DNA of 10,649 nt from JBCBWG01 sp039039985 (GTDB lineage Bacteria > Pseudomonadota > Alphaproteobacteria > Rhizobiales > Hyphomicrobiaceae), in the NCBI GenBank assembly GCA_039039985.1, contig JBCCOV010000177.1, positions 1 to 10,649 of the forward strand, read 5' to 3'. This document shows positions 1-7,797 of the stretch, in pieces (the stretch's first letter is position 1; each line of letters starts with the position of its first letter). The notes below the pieces were generated by a model. It was not told the origin of the DNA. It made no database searches and saw only the letters and a program-made list of their open reading frames with translations. A program made the position numbers and the translations under genes.

Positions 1-1410
1 GTATCCGCGCGGAATGTTGTTCTCGAATTTGGCCGTCCCCCAACCTTCCTCGTGCTTGAACTGCAGCCACTCGCGCAGTGTCTTGAAGGCAGCCGCACGT
101 TCGTTGTGTGGGAAGATGCCTGGATGCACGAGCGGATAATCGGGCCCGGAGAACAGATGGCTCGTCAGCTTGCGTGCTTTGGTCGGCTTGCCGCCAACGA
201 TTGCGGCTGGTCCGTTCTCGTACCCAGACGGCTTACCCTGGATTTTACCCATGTGGCAGTCCTGGCAGGTGATGCCTTTGGCCGCCGCAGGAGATACGCG
301 ATATTCACTGTAGGCTTCCTCAAGGCGGAAGCCGTTAAACAACGTGACGTCGTGGCAGGTTCCGCAGAACACAGGTGTCTTGATCTGCTGGAACAGCCGC
401 GCCTCGGCGTGCATCTTCCGGCCTTGGGATTTGTCGTCGGTGACAACGCGGAACTTGCTTGGCCGCTTCAGAACATCTTTCACACCGGCGTTGCCGTCTG
501 GACCAAAAATCGGATCCGTCAACCCACCTTCAACGAGCGCGAGTCTGCCACTCGCCTTGTTGTAAGCCTTGTTGATCCGGTGGCAGACAACACACGTGAT
601 ACCTTCACGCGACGTCGGATGCCGATCCAGGTTGGAGGCGTATGGGCTTTCACCGAGGTTCGCCCCGACAGGGCTATGGCAGCGGAAACAGAAGTCCCCA
701 TTCGACCCGTTGCTCAGCTGATTGATTCTGTTGTTGAGCGAGAGATACGTCGGGCTGAGCTGCGCGTAGGCGTGCTGCGACACCGACCATTCCCGGTAAT
801 GCTTGGGATGGCAGACCGCGCACGTATTCGCCGACGGGTATCTGTTCTCGACGAAAAGAGCGAGGTGCTTCTCTCGAGCGGAGTCACTCTTTGCCGTAGC
901 TTGTGAGCGTCGGCTCGACTTCCGCTTGATCTCATCGATTGGAACGAGAAGCTCGTCCGCCTGTCCGCGCGCCGCTTTTTCCTTGGTCGTCGGAACACCG
1001 CCGAGACGACTGGGATGGTGTTTGCGGCCTGACGGTGCCGTGACAGATGACGACGAGCTCCGGCCGGTGGCCGACGGCGTCGTCTTTGTAGACCATCCAT
1101 CAGCGACAATGATGGGCGAGAGCTCATCGCTGGCGGGCTTGACGCTGCGCCCCGACAAGGGCCCTACACGCGATGCCTCGCCGGCATAGCGCTGAGCGTG
1201 GCGCTTCGGTGCCGATATGGCTTCAACGTAGGTGCGAAGTACGCGTTCCGATTCGCGATCTCGTTCACCAGAAGTGAAGACAGGCCGATCGCTTTTTTTG
1301 GCCGTGTTGGCCTTGGAGTCGTCTGTGCGAGAGCCTGATTTCAGAGATGTCGCGCTAGCTAACATCAAAACCGGAATAAGGATCGCAAATAGTGCCGTAT
1401 GAGGTCGCAC
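1..1410 (-). CDS. Exported multiheme c-type cytochrome, cytochrome c554-like (partial, C-terminus outside window)
   Basis: A single minus-strand frame is open from GTG at 1410 to the left edge (470 codons, no stop). The start is preceded by a GGGGGAA ribosome binding site about 7 bases upstream; a nearby upstream ATG is in another frame. Residues 1-22 form a signal peptide with a hydrophobic core and an alanine/serine-rich end, so the protein is exported. Residues about 23-180 are low-complexity, rich in Ser, Thr, Lys, Arg and Pro. Five CXXCH haem-binding motifs follow: CAVCH (residue 197), CFRCH (241), CVVCH (273), CGTCH (349) and CQDCH (382). The spacing, and the context GITCxxCH plus CGTCHD, resemble the cytochrome c554-like multihaem family, which works in periplasmic electron transfer. 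More haem sites may lie beyond the edge. The electron donor and acceptor cannot be told from what is visible. The family call is strong; a specific enzyme activity is not claimed. Confidence 0.88.
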   Translation of the reverse strand, partial: MRPHTALFAILIPVLMLASATSLKSGSRTDDSKANTAKKSDRPVFTSGERDRESERVLRTYVEAISAPKRHAQRYAGEASRVGPLSGRSVKPASDELSPIIVADGWSTKTTPSATGRSSSSSVTAPSGRKHHPSRLGGVPTTKEKAARGQADELLVPIDEIKRKSSRRSQATAKSDSAREKHLALFVENRYPSANTCAVCHPKHYREWSVSQHAYAQLSPTYLSLNNRINQLSNGSNGDFCFRCHSPVGANLGESPYASNLDRHPTSREGITCVVCHRINKAYNKASGRLALVEGGLTDPIFGPDGNAGVKDVLKRPSKFRVVTDDKSQGRKMHAEARLFQQIKTPVFCGTCHDVTLFNGFRLEEAYSEYRVSPAAAKGITCQDCHMGKIQGKPSGYENGPAAIVGGKPTKARKLTSHLFSGPDYPLVHPGIFPHNERAAAFKTLREWLQFKHEEGWGTAKFENNIPRGY

Positions 1411-2746
1411 GTCCGTTTCCCCCGATAAGATACATGCGCCGCGACATTTAGCCTGACCACACAATGTGACTTCGTGGAGCCTGGATTGCGGCGCAAAATT
1501 GATTCAGGCGAAAACCTTATGATTCAAACGAATACAACCGCTGTGATAGCGAAAGAAGCGCCGATTAAAGATGTGCGGTCGGCAAATTGAAGTTGCGGGA
1601 AAAATTTGAATTAGGAAACCTCAGAGATATAGAAATACAAATTTCATGCATATCAATTCGGATGCGATACGATTTACAAAAATCGAAACGCAAAATGATC
1701 CATATCCGTCTTCAAAGAACGGCTCAATCCGGCATGCGCATCTGCAGACAAGACAGCTCTGAAGTGCCACAGACCGGGCCTCAGATCGACCGGACTCCAG
1801 CGTTTCCGTGCTCTGGGCCAAGCGCTCGGGGCGACGTCCGAATGCCGGCTTTCCGTTCAGCTGATCGGCGCGCGCGCTTCGTCGGCAGCATCGCAGCCTA
1901 GCCGTTCCACAGAACAATAAATCGACGCAGAGCCCGCGCGAAGACTGTCCGCAATGCACCACATTTCACGCAACCAAAACCGCAATTGTATATTATTGCA
2001 ACAGTGCATGTATCGATGATCAGATGTTTTGCTCACTATATTTACACCTTCGACTCCAGCATTTTCTTCCAGAGCATCAGAAATCAAACAGCATCAACAG
2101 ACTGGCATTTGAAGATTACGCGGCACAACACACATCGGTCGGCAAGATAAGCACAATTCATAATTGCAGCAGCCTAATTAGAGGTGTCGGACAAGCCATC
2201 AAACGCGGGCCGAATGTGTTGATCACGTAAACCTAAAGACGAATACCGAGCACCATGATCAAAAGTGCTCATTTCGAGTTTTTGCGAGGCAATAGACCGA
2301 CCCCGAAGCCGCGGCGCGCACCAGCGCAACCTCGGCCTGGGATTGAAACAGCTTCGCCCGATCAGACTCCATGGGAGGCAATCACGCACGATCGCTTCGA
2401 TGACGTCGGGACAGTTCGTCCCTGCGCATGACGCATTTCGGTCATGCGTTCGTCTGTGGAGCAGGTTGGAATATCGGTGCCCTATATCGATCCCACACGA
2501 AACACGACCGCACGGCGGCGGGGGCAAAGATGGTCGGCTACCGGCCTTGCTCATCTGGTTCGACGGCAACGACTCGCCTTGGCGTTCGCGACAAGATCGT
2601 CGGCGCGCGTCAAATCCATGAATGTGCCTTGCCAATCGCTGACGTCCGATTGACGTCCACGAGATTTGAATAGATGACTGAGATGACGGCCGCTGACCGG
2701 CCGGTCTCGGAACGGACCGGACTCTGGCGCTGTTGTTGATACGATC
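1411..2746. other. Gene-poor region with no supportable coding sequence
   Basis: About 1.3 kb between the cytochrome start and the 3' end of the tRNA. The first part (roughly 1480-2230) is visibly richer in A and T than the flanking genes. Short open frames exist on both strands, but none has a recognisable domain, convincing ribosome binding site or coherent composition, and the longest minus-strand one begins inside the tRNA. The promoter and 5' leader of the cytochrome gene should lie just right of 1410, but I see no clear -35/-10 pair. I find no transposase, integrase, inverted terminal repeats or duplicate of the tRNA 3' end. It could hold gene remnants or an untranslated RNA, but nothing specific can be supported. 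Confidence 0.6.
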
Positions 2747-2820
2747 TGGCTGGGGAACGTGGATTCGAACCACGACCGACGGAGTCAGAGTCCGCTGTTC
2801 TACCGTTAAACTATTCCCCA
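2747..2820 (-). tRNA. tRNA-Gln, anticodon CTG
   Basis: On the minus strand the RNA folds into a full cloverleaf. The 7-bp acceptor stem pairs TGGGGAA with TTCCCCA, followed by discriminator G and an encoded CCA. The anticodon stem GCGGA/TCCGT closes the loop CTCTGAC, with anticodon CTG (plus-strand bases 2786-2788), which reads CAG (Gln). The T arm is CGTGG-TTCGAAT-CCACG. The UGGGG...CCCCA acceptor fits bacterial tRNA-Gln. There is no clear T-tract terminator after the 3' end, though GC-rich inverted repeats (ccggtc/gaccgg) lie near 2697-2719. The 286 bases between this tRNA and the next gene show no supportable feature. Confidence 0.96.
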
Positions 2821-3106
2821 AAGAGCGTGCTGGGCGGGCTGTGACTCGTGGACTTACCCGTAGCCTTGCCCGCGAATTCGCGGCGGCGCCGTCAGCAACG
2901 GATCAGACTGATAGCCCGTTTGGAACAGAGTTTCAACGGACAGCGATAACGCACAATGCTGCAGACGCTTTGCCGCGCCGACACAACGTGTTACCGTATC
3001 CACAAGACATCCAGCAGACTGCCTGCTGCCAAGCGCTGGACCCTTTCGAAATGCCTGTTTTCGTGAGGGACATTGTGCTTAACGCCAGGCTCTGGAGTGA
3101 AACAAA

Positions 3107-4270
3107 GTGGTGGACCTTACGGCCTCCGATCCTTCGGACAGCCCGCGAGCAAGAAGCGGGCGGACCACTCCGCATTCTGATAGGGCGCCGTCTGATACAA
3201 CGCCGTCCCCTGGGCCAGAGAACAGCAGCGCCGCCGCATCTGTCTCACCCAAATACGCAGCGTTGGACCTTGGCACAAACAATTGTCGGCTGCTGATCGC
3301 GCGCCCGTCACGACGCGGTTTCAACGTCGTCGATGCGTTCTCGCGCATTATCAGATTGGGCGAAGGGCTGACGGCGTGTGGTGCGTTATCTGATGATGCG
3401 ATGGATCGCGCGGTTGATGCCTTGCGCGTGTGCGCGTCCAAGGTTCGTCGCCATGGGGTCAAGCGCGGACGCTTCGTTGCCACGCAGGCCTGCCGGATTG
3501 CGGCCAATGGTGAAGCGTTCGTCGCCCGCGTGCGCGATGAAGTCGGCCTCGATCTTGAGATCTTGACGCCGGAAGCCGAAGCGCGTCTCGCGGTTGCCGG
3601 ATGCGCATCGCTGATTGATCCTCAAGCCGAACTGGCCATGGTCTTCGACATTGGCGGAGGGTCTTCGGAACTCATCTGGCTCGACACCAGCCAGCATCGG
3701 CACAAGCGGCCGCGCCGCAAACGCCAAGGCCACGGCGGCAAGATCATTGCGTGGACGTCGCTGCCGGTTGGCGTTGTCACGCTTGCGGAACGTCACAATG
3801 GTCGTTTTGTTACGGCTCCGGTTTTCGAAGAGATGGTGGCTGACGTTTTGGGCATGATTGAGCCATTTGAGCGTGAGCATCGCATGCGCGAACGCTTCAG
3901 CGATGCGCATGGTCACTTCTTGGGAACATCCGGCACAGTGACCACGCTGGCTGGTATCCAGATGCGCTTGCCAAAGTATGATCGGCGAAAGGTCGACGGC
4001 TGCTGGCTGGGCGTGGACGGTGTCCGGTCCGTAACCCAAGACTTGCTTGAGAAAAGTTACGAGGAACGTTGCGCCCAGCCGTGCATCGGCAAAGACCGCG
4101 CGGACCTCGTCCTGGCGGGCTGCGCTATTCTTGAAGCATTCTTGCGCACATGGCCGGCGGAGCGATTGCGCGTTGCCGATCGTGGTTTGCGCGAAGGTAT
4201 TTTATGGTCGTTGATGTCGGACGACGGGTTGCCGCAAGCACTGCGTCGCAATCAAATTCAGGCGCGTTAA
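3107..4270 (+). CDS. Ppx/GppA family phosphatase (exopolyphosphatase/pppGpp phosphohydrolase type)
   Basis: A 387-residue member of the Ppx/GppA branch of the ASKHA ATPase-fold superfamily, which removes terminal phosphates from polyphosphate or from guanosine pentaphosphate. Visible motifs are the phosphate-1 loop DLGTNN (54-59), the catalytic Glu region PEAEARL with E158 the likely equivalent of the E. coli Ppx catalytic Glu, the phosphate-2 loop FDIGGGSSEL (180-189), the adenosine-type motif GTSGTVTTLAG (273-283), and VADRGLREGIL near the end (356-366). Residues 1-48 are a Ser/Pro/Thr-rich extension before the fold, and 196-212 is a very basic insert. It lacks the C-terminal HD-like domains of the long E. 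coli Ppx. The start is GTG with GGAG nine bases upstream; the next codon is also GTG. It lies just upstream of rlmE, an order common in alphaproteobacteria as far as I know. Whether polyphosphate or pppGpp is preferred cannot be read from sequence. Confidence 0.93.
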   Translation: MVDLTASDPSDSPRARSGRTTPHSDRAPSDTTPSPGPENSSAAASVSPKYAALDLGTNNCRLLIARPSRRGFNVVDAFSRIIRLGEGLTACGALSDDAMDRAVDALRVCASKVRRHGVKRGRFVATQACRIAANGEAFVARVRDEVGLDLEILTPEAEARLAVAGCASLIDPQAELAMVFDIGGGSSELIWLDTSQHRHKRPRRKRQGHGGKIIAWTSLPVGVVTLAERHNGRFVTAPVFEEMVADVLGMIEPFEREHRMRERFSDAHGHFLGTSGTVTTLAGIQMRLPKYDRRKVDGCWLGVDGVRSVTQDLLEKSYEERCAQPCIGKDRADLVLAGCAILEAFLRTWPAERLRVADRGLREGILWSLMSDDGLPQALRRNQIQAR

Positions 4271-4363
4271 ACAGCGAGCGCACCAGCAAATGCGGCGAAG
4301 TATGCCGGTCCTCGGGCTCGCTCTTGCATTGTCCTGTGGTTCGGCACAATTGATCATGTCACG

Positions 4364-4399
4364 ATGTCTTAGCCCGCGGTGCCGCTTGCGATAAGACGT
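4364..4399. other. Inverted repeat in the ppx-rlmE gap
   Basis: GTCTTA (4366-4371) pairs with TAAGAC (4392-4397), extended by a G-U and an A-T pair, around a 20-base GC-rich loop. It lies in the 181-base gap between the phosphatase and rlmE. It has no T-tract, so it is a weak terminator candidate; it could be a leader structure or chance. Confidence 0.22.
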
Positions 4400-4451
4400 T
4401 CCGGCGCACACGCCACATACGAGACCCTCGAACCAGCCTGACCAACAAGCT

Positions 4452-5189
4452 ATGGCAAAACGAACATCATCATCAGGCAGCGGCCGATCGGCCGTCGGTG
4501 GCGGCCAACGCCAGCTCAAACAACGGGTGAAAACCGCACGTGGCCGTAAGCTATCGTCGACACGTTGGCTGGAACGCCAATTGAATGATCCCTACGTTGC
4601 GGCGGCTAAGAAGCAGGGCTGGCGATCGCGCGCAGCCTTCAAGTTGATTGAGCTCGACGACAAGCTCCACTTCCTGAAACCCGGCCATCGCGTTGTCGAC
4701 CTTGGCGCAGCGCCCGGTGGCTGGGCACAAGTCGCCGCAAAACGGGTCAAGGCTGAAGACGGGCGCGGCCAGGTCATCGCAATCGATATCACGGAAATCG
4801 AACCAATCCCGAGCGTGAACTTCCTCCAGATAGATTTCATGACGGACCAGGCCGTTACCTGGCTCACAGACCAACTCCGCGGCGGCCAGGCCGATGTTGT
4901 TCTGTCCGACATGGCTGCACCGTCATCCGGCCAGTCCAGTGTCGATCATTTGCGGATCATGGCGCTTGCGGAGGCAGCCGTTGAGTTTGCACTCTCTGTC
5001 TTGGCGCCCGGCGGCACGTTCGTTTGCAAGGTGCTGCAAGGTGGCACGGAGCGCGATCTTCTCAATCAACTAAAGCGCGCATTCAAAACCGTCCGCCATA
5101 TCAAGCCACCGGCCAGTCGCGCAGACAGCACCGAGCTATACGTTGTCGCAACCGGCTTTCGCGGACACGAAACGGGCACGCGCAGCTGA
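4452..5189 (+). CDS. rlmE: 23S rRNA (uridine-2552-2'-O)-methyltransferase RlmE (RrmJ/FtsJ)
   Basis: A 245-residue SAM-dependent methyltransferase that 2'-O-methylates U2552 in the A-loop of 23S rRNA, a late step of large-subunit maturation. The SAM-binding motif I is VDLGAAPGGW (82-91). The RrmJ catalytic tetrad K-D-K-E is complete: K64 in AAFKLIELD, D153 in LSDMAAP, K193 in FVCKVLQGG and E228 in STELYVVATGF. The first 35 or so residues are a basic, Ser/Gly-rich extension absent from the shorter E. coli protein and usual in alphaproteobacterial versions. The ATG at 4452 has no strong Shine-Dalgarno sequence. The preceding phosphatase is 181 bases upstream, so cotranscription is possible but not shown. 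Confidence 0.97.
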   Translation: MAKRTSSSGSGRSAVGGGQRQLKQRVKTARGRKLSSTRWLERQLNDPYVAAAKKQGWRSRAAFKLIELDDKLHFLKPGHRVVDLGAAPGGWAQVAAKRVKAEDGRGQVIAIDITEIEPIPSVNFLQIDFMTDQAVTWLTDQLRGGQADVVLSDMAAPSSGQSSVDHLRIMALAEAAVEFALSVLAPGGTFVCKVLQGGTERDLLNQLKRAFKTVRHIKPPASRADSTELYVVATGFRGHETGTRS

Positions 5190-5208
5190 GGCCGCATAAA
5201 ATGTACAA

Positions 5209-5265
5209 GCCTGTGCCGTAGTACAGGCCCGTCGTCGGCGTCACTCAAGCTGCCTGAGGACGACG
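5209..5265 (+). terminator. Tandem hairpins downstream of rlmE, possible terminator
   Basis: Two inverted repeats sit 20 bases after the rlmE stop. GCCTGT (5209-5214) pairs with ACAGGC (5223-5228), and CGTCGTC (5230-5236) pairs with GACGACG (5259-5265). Neither is followed by a run of T, so this is a structured 3' end at best and not a textbook intrinsic terminator. Confidence 0.3.
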
Positions 5266-5435
5266 CGACATGGCAGCGCCGCAAACCCAAGGCACAATCT
5301 CAGCGTGCAAGGTGGGCCGTGCCTGCCCTCCAGTGCGACCTCTGATCAAGTCGCCATGTGCCGGCGGTCCTGCCTTGCACACCAACCAAAACAACACCTG
5401 TGACAGTAGATTTTGTAGAAGTGGCGCTTTGGTCG

Positions 5436-6224
5436 ATGACGTTTTATGCTGGATTCATATTTGCAATCTGCCTCGGCCTTGGCCTGGTCACCGCCGCGTC
5501 GGCCACCGCAAAAACCAAGGCGTCCGAAGTCATCGAACTCTATCAACGATCGATTTCAGACCACAGCAACAACCCGTCCGTCCGCGACGTAAACCGGAAG
5601 TTCGCGGACCTGCTGAGGATTGTGTTCAACGCCGCCTCACGGCGCAAACACGCAAACGATCCGGACTACGTGCGACGGCTCAATCAGTACGTATCCGAAA
5701 TGCGCCGCGCGATCGCGCGCAAGACCGCATCACGTCCGGCCAAAGGGCCGTCATCGTCAAAGCAACCACGCGCCGATGCGCAGCCATCAGAAGCGCCGGG
5801 AAGCAAACTTCGCACGAAGAAAATCTCGGATCGCTACATGTCCGATCCTGACAATCCAGAGGATCCAACCCGCGGAACCATGGCCAAGCTGCATAAGAAA
5901 CGGGCCGATAAACTCGCTCAGAAAATCAAGGATCTGACAGCGATCAAACCGGCCGATCGCGACGACGACGCCATCAAGGCAGAACGCGGCGTCGCGGCAG
6001 GCATGCGAGATACCGTAAACAAGTCCCTCAAGAAGGTCGCCAACGCCCAGAAGTTCGCCGAGCTTGATCTGCAGCAGGCGCTCCGGACGGGTGACCGGGC
6101 GCGCGTATCGCGCATTATCAAGCGCCAAGACGAACTCCAGCAAGCTTGGATGCGGTACTTCCATGCGGAAAACGAAACCGTGCTTGCCATCGACTTGGCA
6201 AACGCGGCTTTGCGCAAGCCGTAG
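5436..6224 (+). CDS. Secreted or membrane-anchored charged protein of unknown function
   Basis: I do not recognise this family. From ATG 5436 it has 262 residues. Residues 1-23 are hydrophobic with an ASA end, as in a signal peptide, though without a basic n-region; it could stay as an N-terminal anchor. The rest is strongly charged and helix-prone: helical 28-96, a Pro/Ser/Lys-rich linker about 97-125, then a Lys/Arg/Asp-rich helical half (149-262) that could form coiled coils. The start is uncertain: GTG codons at 5358, 5400 and 5421 are in frame and none has a good ribosome binding site. I chose 5436 because it places the hydrophobic segment at the N-terminus. Composition fits the neighbouring genes, and the frame is open for the whole span, so it is probably real. 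Its position between rlmE and a dehydrogenase gives no functional hint. Confidence 0.68.
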   Translation: MTFYAGFIFAICLGLGLVTAASATAKTKASEVIELYQRSISDHSNNPSVRDVNRKFADLLRIVFNAASRRKHANDPDYVRRLNQYVSEMRRAIARKTASRPAKGPSSSKQPRADAQPSEAPGSKLRTKKISDRYMSDPDNPEDPTRGTMAKLHKKRADKLAQKIKDLTAIKPADRDDDAIKAERGVAAGMRDTVNKSLKKVANAQKFAELDLQQALRTGDRARVSRIIKRQDELQQAWMRYFHAENETVLAIDLANAALRKP

Positions 6225-6368
6225 GGCATCAATCGCGCCGGCCACGTTGGATGCGCTGACGCTTGCAGACGGTAGCGACCGTGCCGTACTGGATTGACTC
6301 GCCATACCGAACGCGCCACGTCAGCTCGACGACAGCGCGCCCAACGGGCCGACGAACGAGATGGACCA

Positions 6369-7445
6369 TTGAAAACATACAAAATCGCAGCCATTCCCGG
6401 CGATGGGATCGGAACCGAAGTTGTCGCCGCCGGCGTCGCAGTGCTTCACGCGCTGGCGCGTCGCGACGACCGGTTCGCGTTTGACATCGATGACTTCGAC
6501 TGGGGTGGCGACTACTACAAGACGCACGGCCGCATGATGCCCGAAGACGGCCGCGATCAGATCCGCAATCACGATGCCATCCTGTTCGGCTCGGCCGGCC
6601 ATCCCGATATCCCGGACCACATCACGTTATGGGGCCTCAGGCTTGCGATCTGTCAGCCTTTCGATCAGTTCGCCAATGTGCGCCCGACCCGTGTCTTGCC
6701 CGGCATCACGTCGCCACTGCGCAACGTTAATGCGAACGAGATCGACTGGGTAATCGTGCGTGAGAATTCCGAGGGCGAGTATGCCGGCGTCGGCGGGCGC
6801 GTCCATCAGGGCTCGCCGCTTGAAGCGGCAACGGACGTCGCCATGTTCACGCGCGCAGGCGTCGAACGGATCATGCGGTATGCGTTTCGGCTTGCGCAGT
6901 CCCGCCCGCGCAAGCTGCTGACCGTGGTCACGAAGTCCAACGCCCAGCGCCACGCCATGGTGATGTGGGACGAGATTGCCAATCAAATTGCCGATGAATT
7001 TCCCGACGTCACGTGGGACAAGATGCTGGTCGATGCCATGACCATGCGGATGGTTCTGAAACCGGAGTCCATCGACACCGTGGTGGCCACGAACCTCCAC
7101 GCGGACATTCTCTCGGACTTGGCAGCTGCATTGTCCGGCTCGCTTGGCATTGCGCCGACGGCCAACCTCAATCCGGAGCGGACGTTTCCGTCGATGTTCG
7201 AGCCAATTCACGGGTCCGCGTTCGACATCATGGGCCAAGGCATTGCCAACCCGATCGGCACATTCTGGTCAAGCGTCATGCTGCTTGAGCACCTGGGGGA
7301 GGCGTACGCGGCACGGCGACTGATGACCGCGATTGAACATGTCACCGCAGACCCACGTTTCCATACACCGGATCTCGGCGGGACTGCCCGAACCGACGAT
7401 GTCACCCAAGCCGTGATCGACGTCATCCGCGGCGCAAACGTTTAG
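6369..7445 (+). CDS. ttuC: Tartrate dehydrogenase / D-malate dehydrogenase (isocitrate/isopropylmalate dehydrogenase family)
   Basis: A 358-residue cytoplasmic NAD-dependent beta-decarboxylating dehydrogenase, very similar along its length to E. coli DmlA (YeaU) and TtuC as I recall them. Markers are AAIPGDGIGTEVV (7-19), MMPED (56-60), PDHITLWGL (82-90), FDQFANVRPTRVLPG (98-112), VRENSEGEY (130-138), ELAQSRPRK-type segment 175-182, TKSN (188-191), metal-binding aspartates D223, D246 and D250, and the NAD-loop region NLNPERTFPSMFEPIHGSA (266-284). LeuB-type enzymes differ at the LW(G) region, favouring the tartrate/malate group over isopropylmalate. I chose the TTG at 6369 because it places the first beta strand at residue 4 as in homologues; an in-frame upstream start at 6294 would add 25 unconserved residues. 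The exact substrate ((+)-tartrate, meso-tartrate or D-malate) is not decided by sequence, and no tartrate transporter or LysR regulator is next to it. Confidence 0.93.
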   Translation: MKTYKIAAIPGDGIGTEVVAAGVAVLHALARRDDRFAFDIDDFDWGGDYYKTHGRMMPEDGRDQIRNHDAILFGSAGHPDIPDHITLWGLRLAICQPFDQFANVRPTRVLPGITSPLRNVNANEIDWVIVRENSEGEYAGVGGRVHQGSPLEAATDVAMFTRAGVERIMRYAFRLAQSRPRKLLTVVTKSNAQRHAMVMWDEIANQIADEFPDVTWDKMLVDAMTMRMVLKPESIDTVVATNLHADILSDLAAALSGSLGIAPTANLNPERTFPSMFEPIHGSAFDIMGQGIANPIGTFWSSVMLLEHLGEAYAARRLMTAIEHVTADPRFHTPDLGGTARTDDVTQAVIDVIRGANV

Positions 7446-7476
7446 CGGGCCGCGCCGTACTGGTGGCGCGACCCGC
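7445..7476 (+). terminator. Strong GC hairpin after the dehydrogenase gene
   Basis: Directly after the stop codon, GCGGG-C-CGCGCC (7445-7456) pairs with GGCGCG-A-CCCGC (7465-7476), 11 base pairs with one C/A mismatch and an 8-base loop. It lies between convergent genes, so it may end transcription from both sides. There is no T-tract on the plus strand. Confidence 0.55.
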
Positions 7477-7524
7477 GTCTGGCCTGCTCCGATCACCTAT
7501 GGCGACGGGAAAGTCGGTATCGGT

Positions 7525-7710
7525 TCAGGCCAAACGTTGACCGCGATACACGAGCAGCGTGCGAACGTCGGTGCCGCTGGTCCGCTCGATTGGACGAATG
7601 CCATTGTGCGCAACACCGCGATAAACCAGTTCCGGGCGGCGGATAACACGCTCTTCGGCTGGTGCCTGATCTGTGTCGAATGCCACTCCGCGATAAATGA
7701 GCTTGGTCAT
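7525..7710 (-). CDS. 61-residue protein with three YRG motifs (DUF4278-like)
   Basis: A small protein starting at ATG 7710, preceded by a perfect GGAGG (7716-7720) five bases away; an in-frame upstream ATG at 7722 lacks this spacing. It contains three spaced copies of a short motif: LIYRGVAF (4-11), LVYRGVAH (28-35) and LVYRGQRL (53-60), separated by polar linkers. The first copy at the N-terminus, M-x-K-L-x-Y-R-G, is what I remember of the DUF4278 family, whose function is unknown. No signal peptide or membrane segment is seen, so it is probably cytoplasmic. It has its own near-consensus promoter and is divergent from the RHH-PII regulator gene 186 bases away, which suggests it is a target of that regulator. 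The YRG motif also resembles the PII T-loop (see findings). It is convergent with the dehydrogenase gene. Confidence 0.8.
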   Translation of the reverse strand: MTKLIYRGVAFDTDQAPAEERVIRRPELVYRGVAHNGIRPIERTSGTDVRTLLVYRGQRLA

Positions 7711-7757
7711 GTCAGCCTCCAAGATTTGGCAAGGGTTAACGTCCGTCGTTGATACGC

Positions 7758-7786
7758 AATATGCGCAAGATGTGTAACTTTGTCAA
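7758..7786 (-). promoter_or_regulatory. Sigma70-type promoter of the YRG-motif gene
   Basis: On the minus strand TTGACA (7786-7781) is a perfect -35 box, followed by a 17-base spacer and CATATT (7763-7758) as -10. Transcription would start near 7751 and give a leader of about 40 bases before the ATG at 7710. This is the best promoter match I found in the window. Confidence 0.72.
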
Positions 7787-7797
7787 GTGTGTAAGTT
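7771..7797. promoter_or_regulatory. 10-bp direct repeat around the -35 box, candidate operator
   Basis: TGTGTAACTT (7771-7780) and TGTGTAAGTT (7788-7797) differ by one base and start 17 bp apart. They lie on both sides of the TTGACA box of the YRG gene, one in the spacer and one just upstream. A weaker third copy, TGTGTTAGAT (7823-7832, 8 of 10 bases), lies 35 bp further towards the RHH-PII gene. RHH dimers such as Arc and MetJ bind short repeated subsites in this way, so autoregulation and control of the divergent gene are plausible. Binding is inferred only. Confidence 0.5.

Noticed and set aside
52..906. Plus-strand open frame of 284 codons
   Set aside because: It is codon-aligned antisense to the cytochrome gene, whose five in-frame CXXCH motifs and signal peptide show which strand is coding.
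1587..1901. Plus-strand open frame of 104 codons in the AT-rich block
   Set aside because: TTG start, no recognisable domain, biased composition and overlap with an equally long open frame on the other strand.
2259..2372. Minus-strand small frame of 37 residues starting MESDRAKLFQSQAEVA
   Set aside because: The peptide looks protein-like, but there is no ribosome binding site and no known family, so it may be a remnant or chance.
2697..2719. GC-rich inverted repeats downstream of the tRNA as a terminator
   Set aside because: ccggtc/gaccgg can pair, but there is no T-tract in the tRNA's direction of transcription and the distance is ambiguous.
2174..2821. Long minus-strand open frame of 215 codons
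   Set aside because: It begins inside the tRNA-Gln sequence, whose translation gives the familiar artefact GNSLTVEQRTLTPS, and the rest has no recognisable protein features.
2870..2883. Perfect 14-bp palindrome CCGCGAATTCGCGG
   Set aside because: It contains an EcoRI site and looks striking, but it is single, not tied to a promoter or gene, and can occur by chance.
2733..3296. Plus-strand open frame of 187 codons across the tRNA
   Set aside because: It is the antisense of the tRNA at its start and overlaps the well-supported phosphatase gene in another frame at its end.
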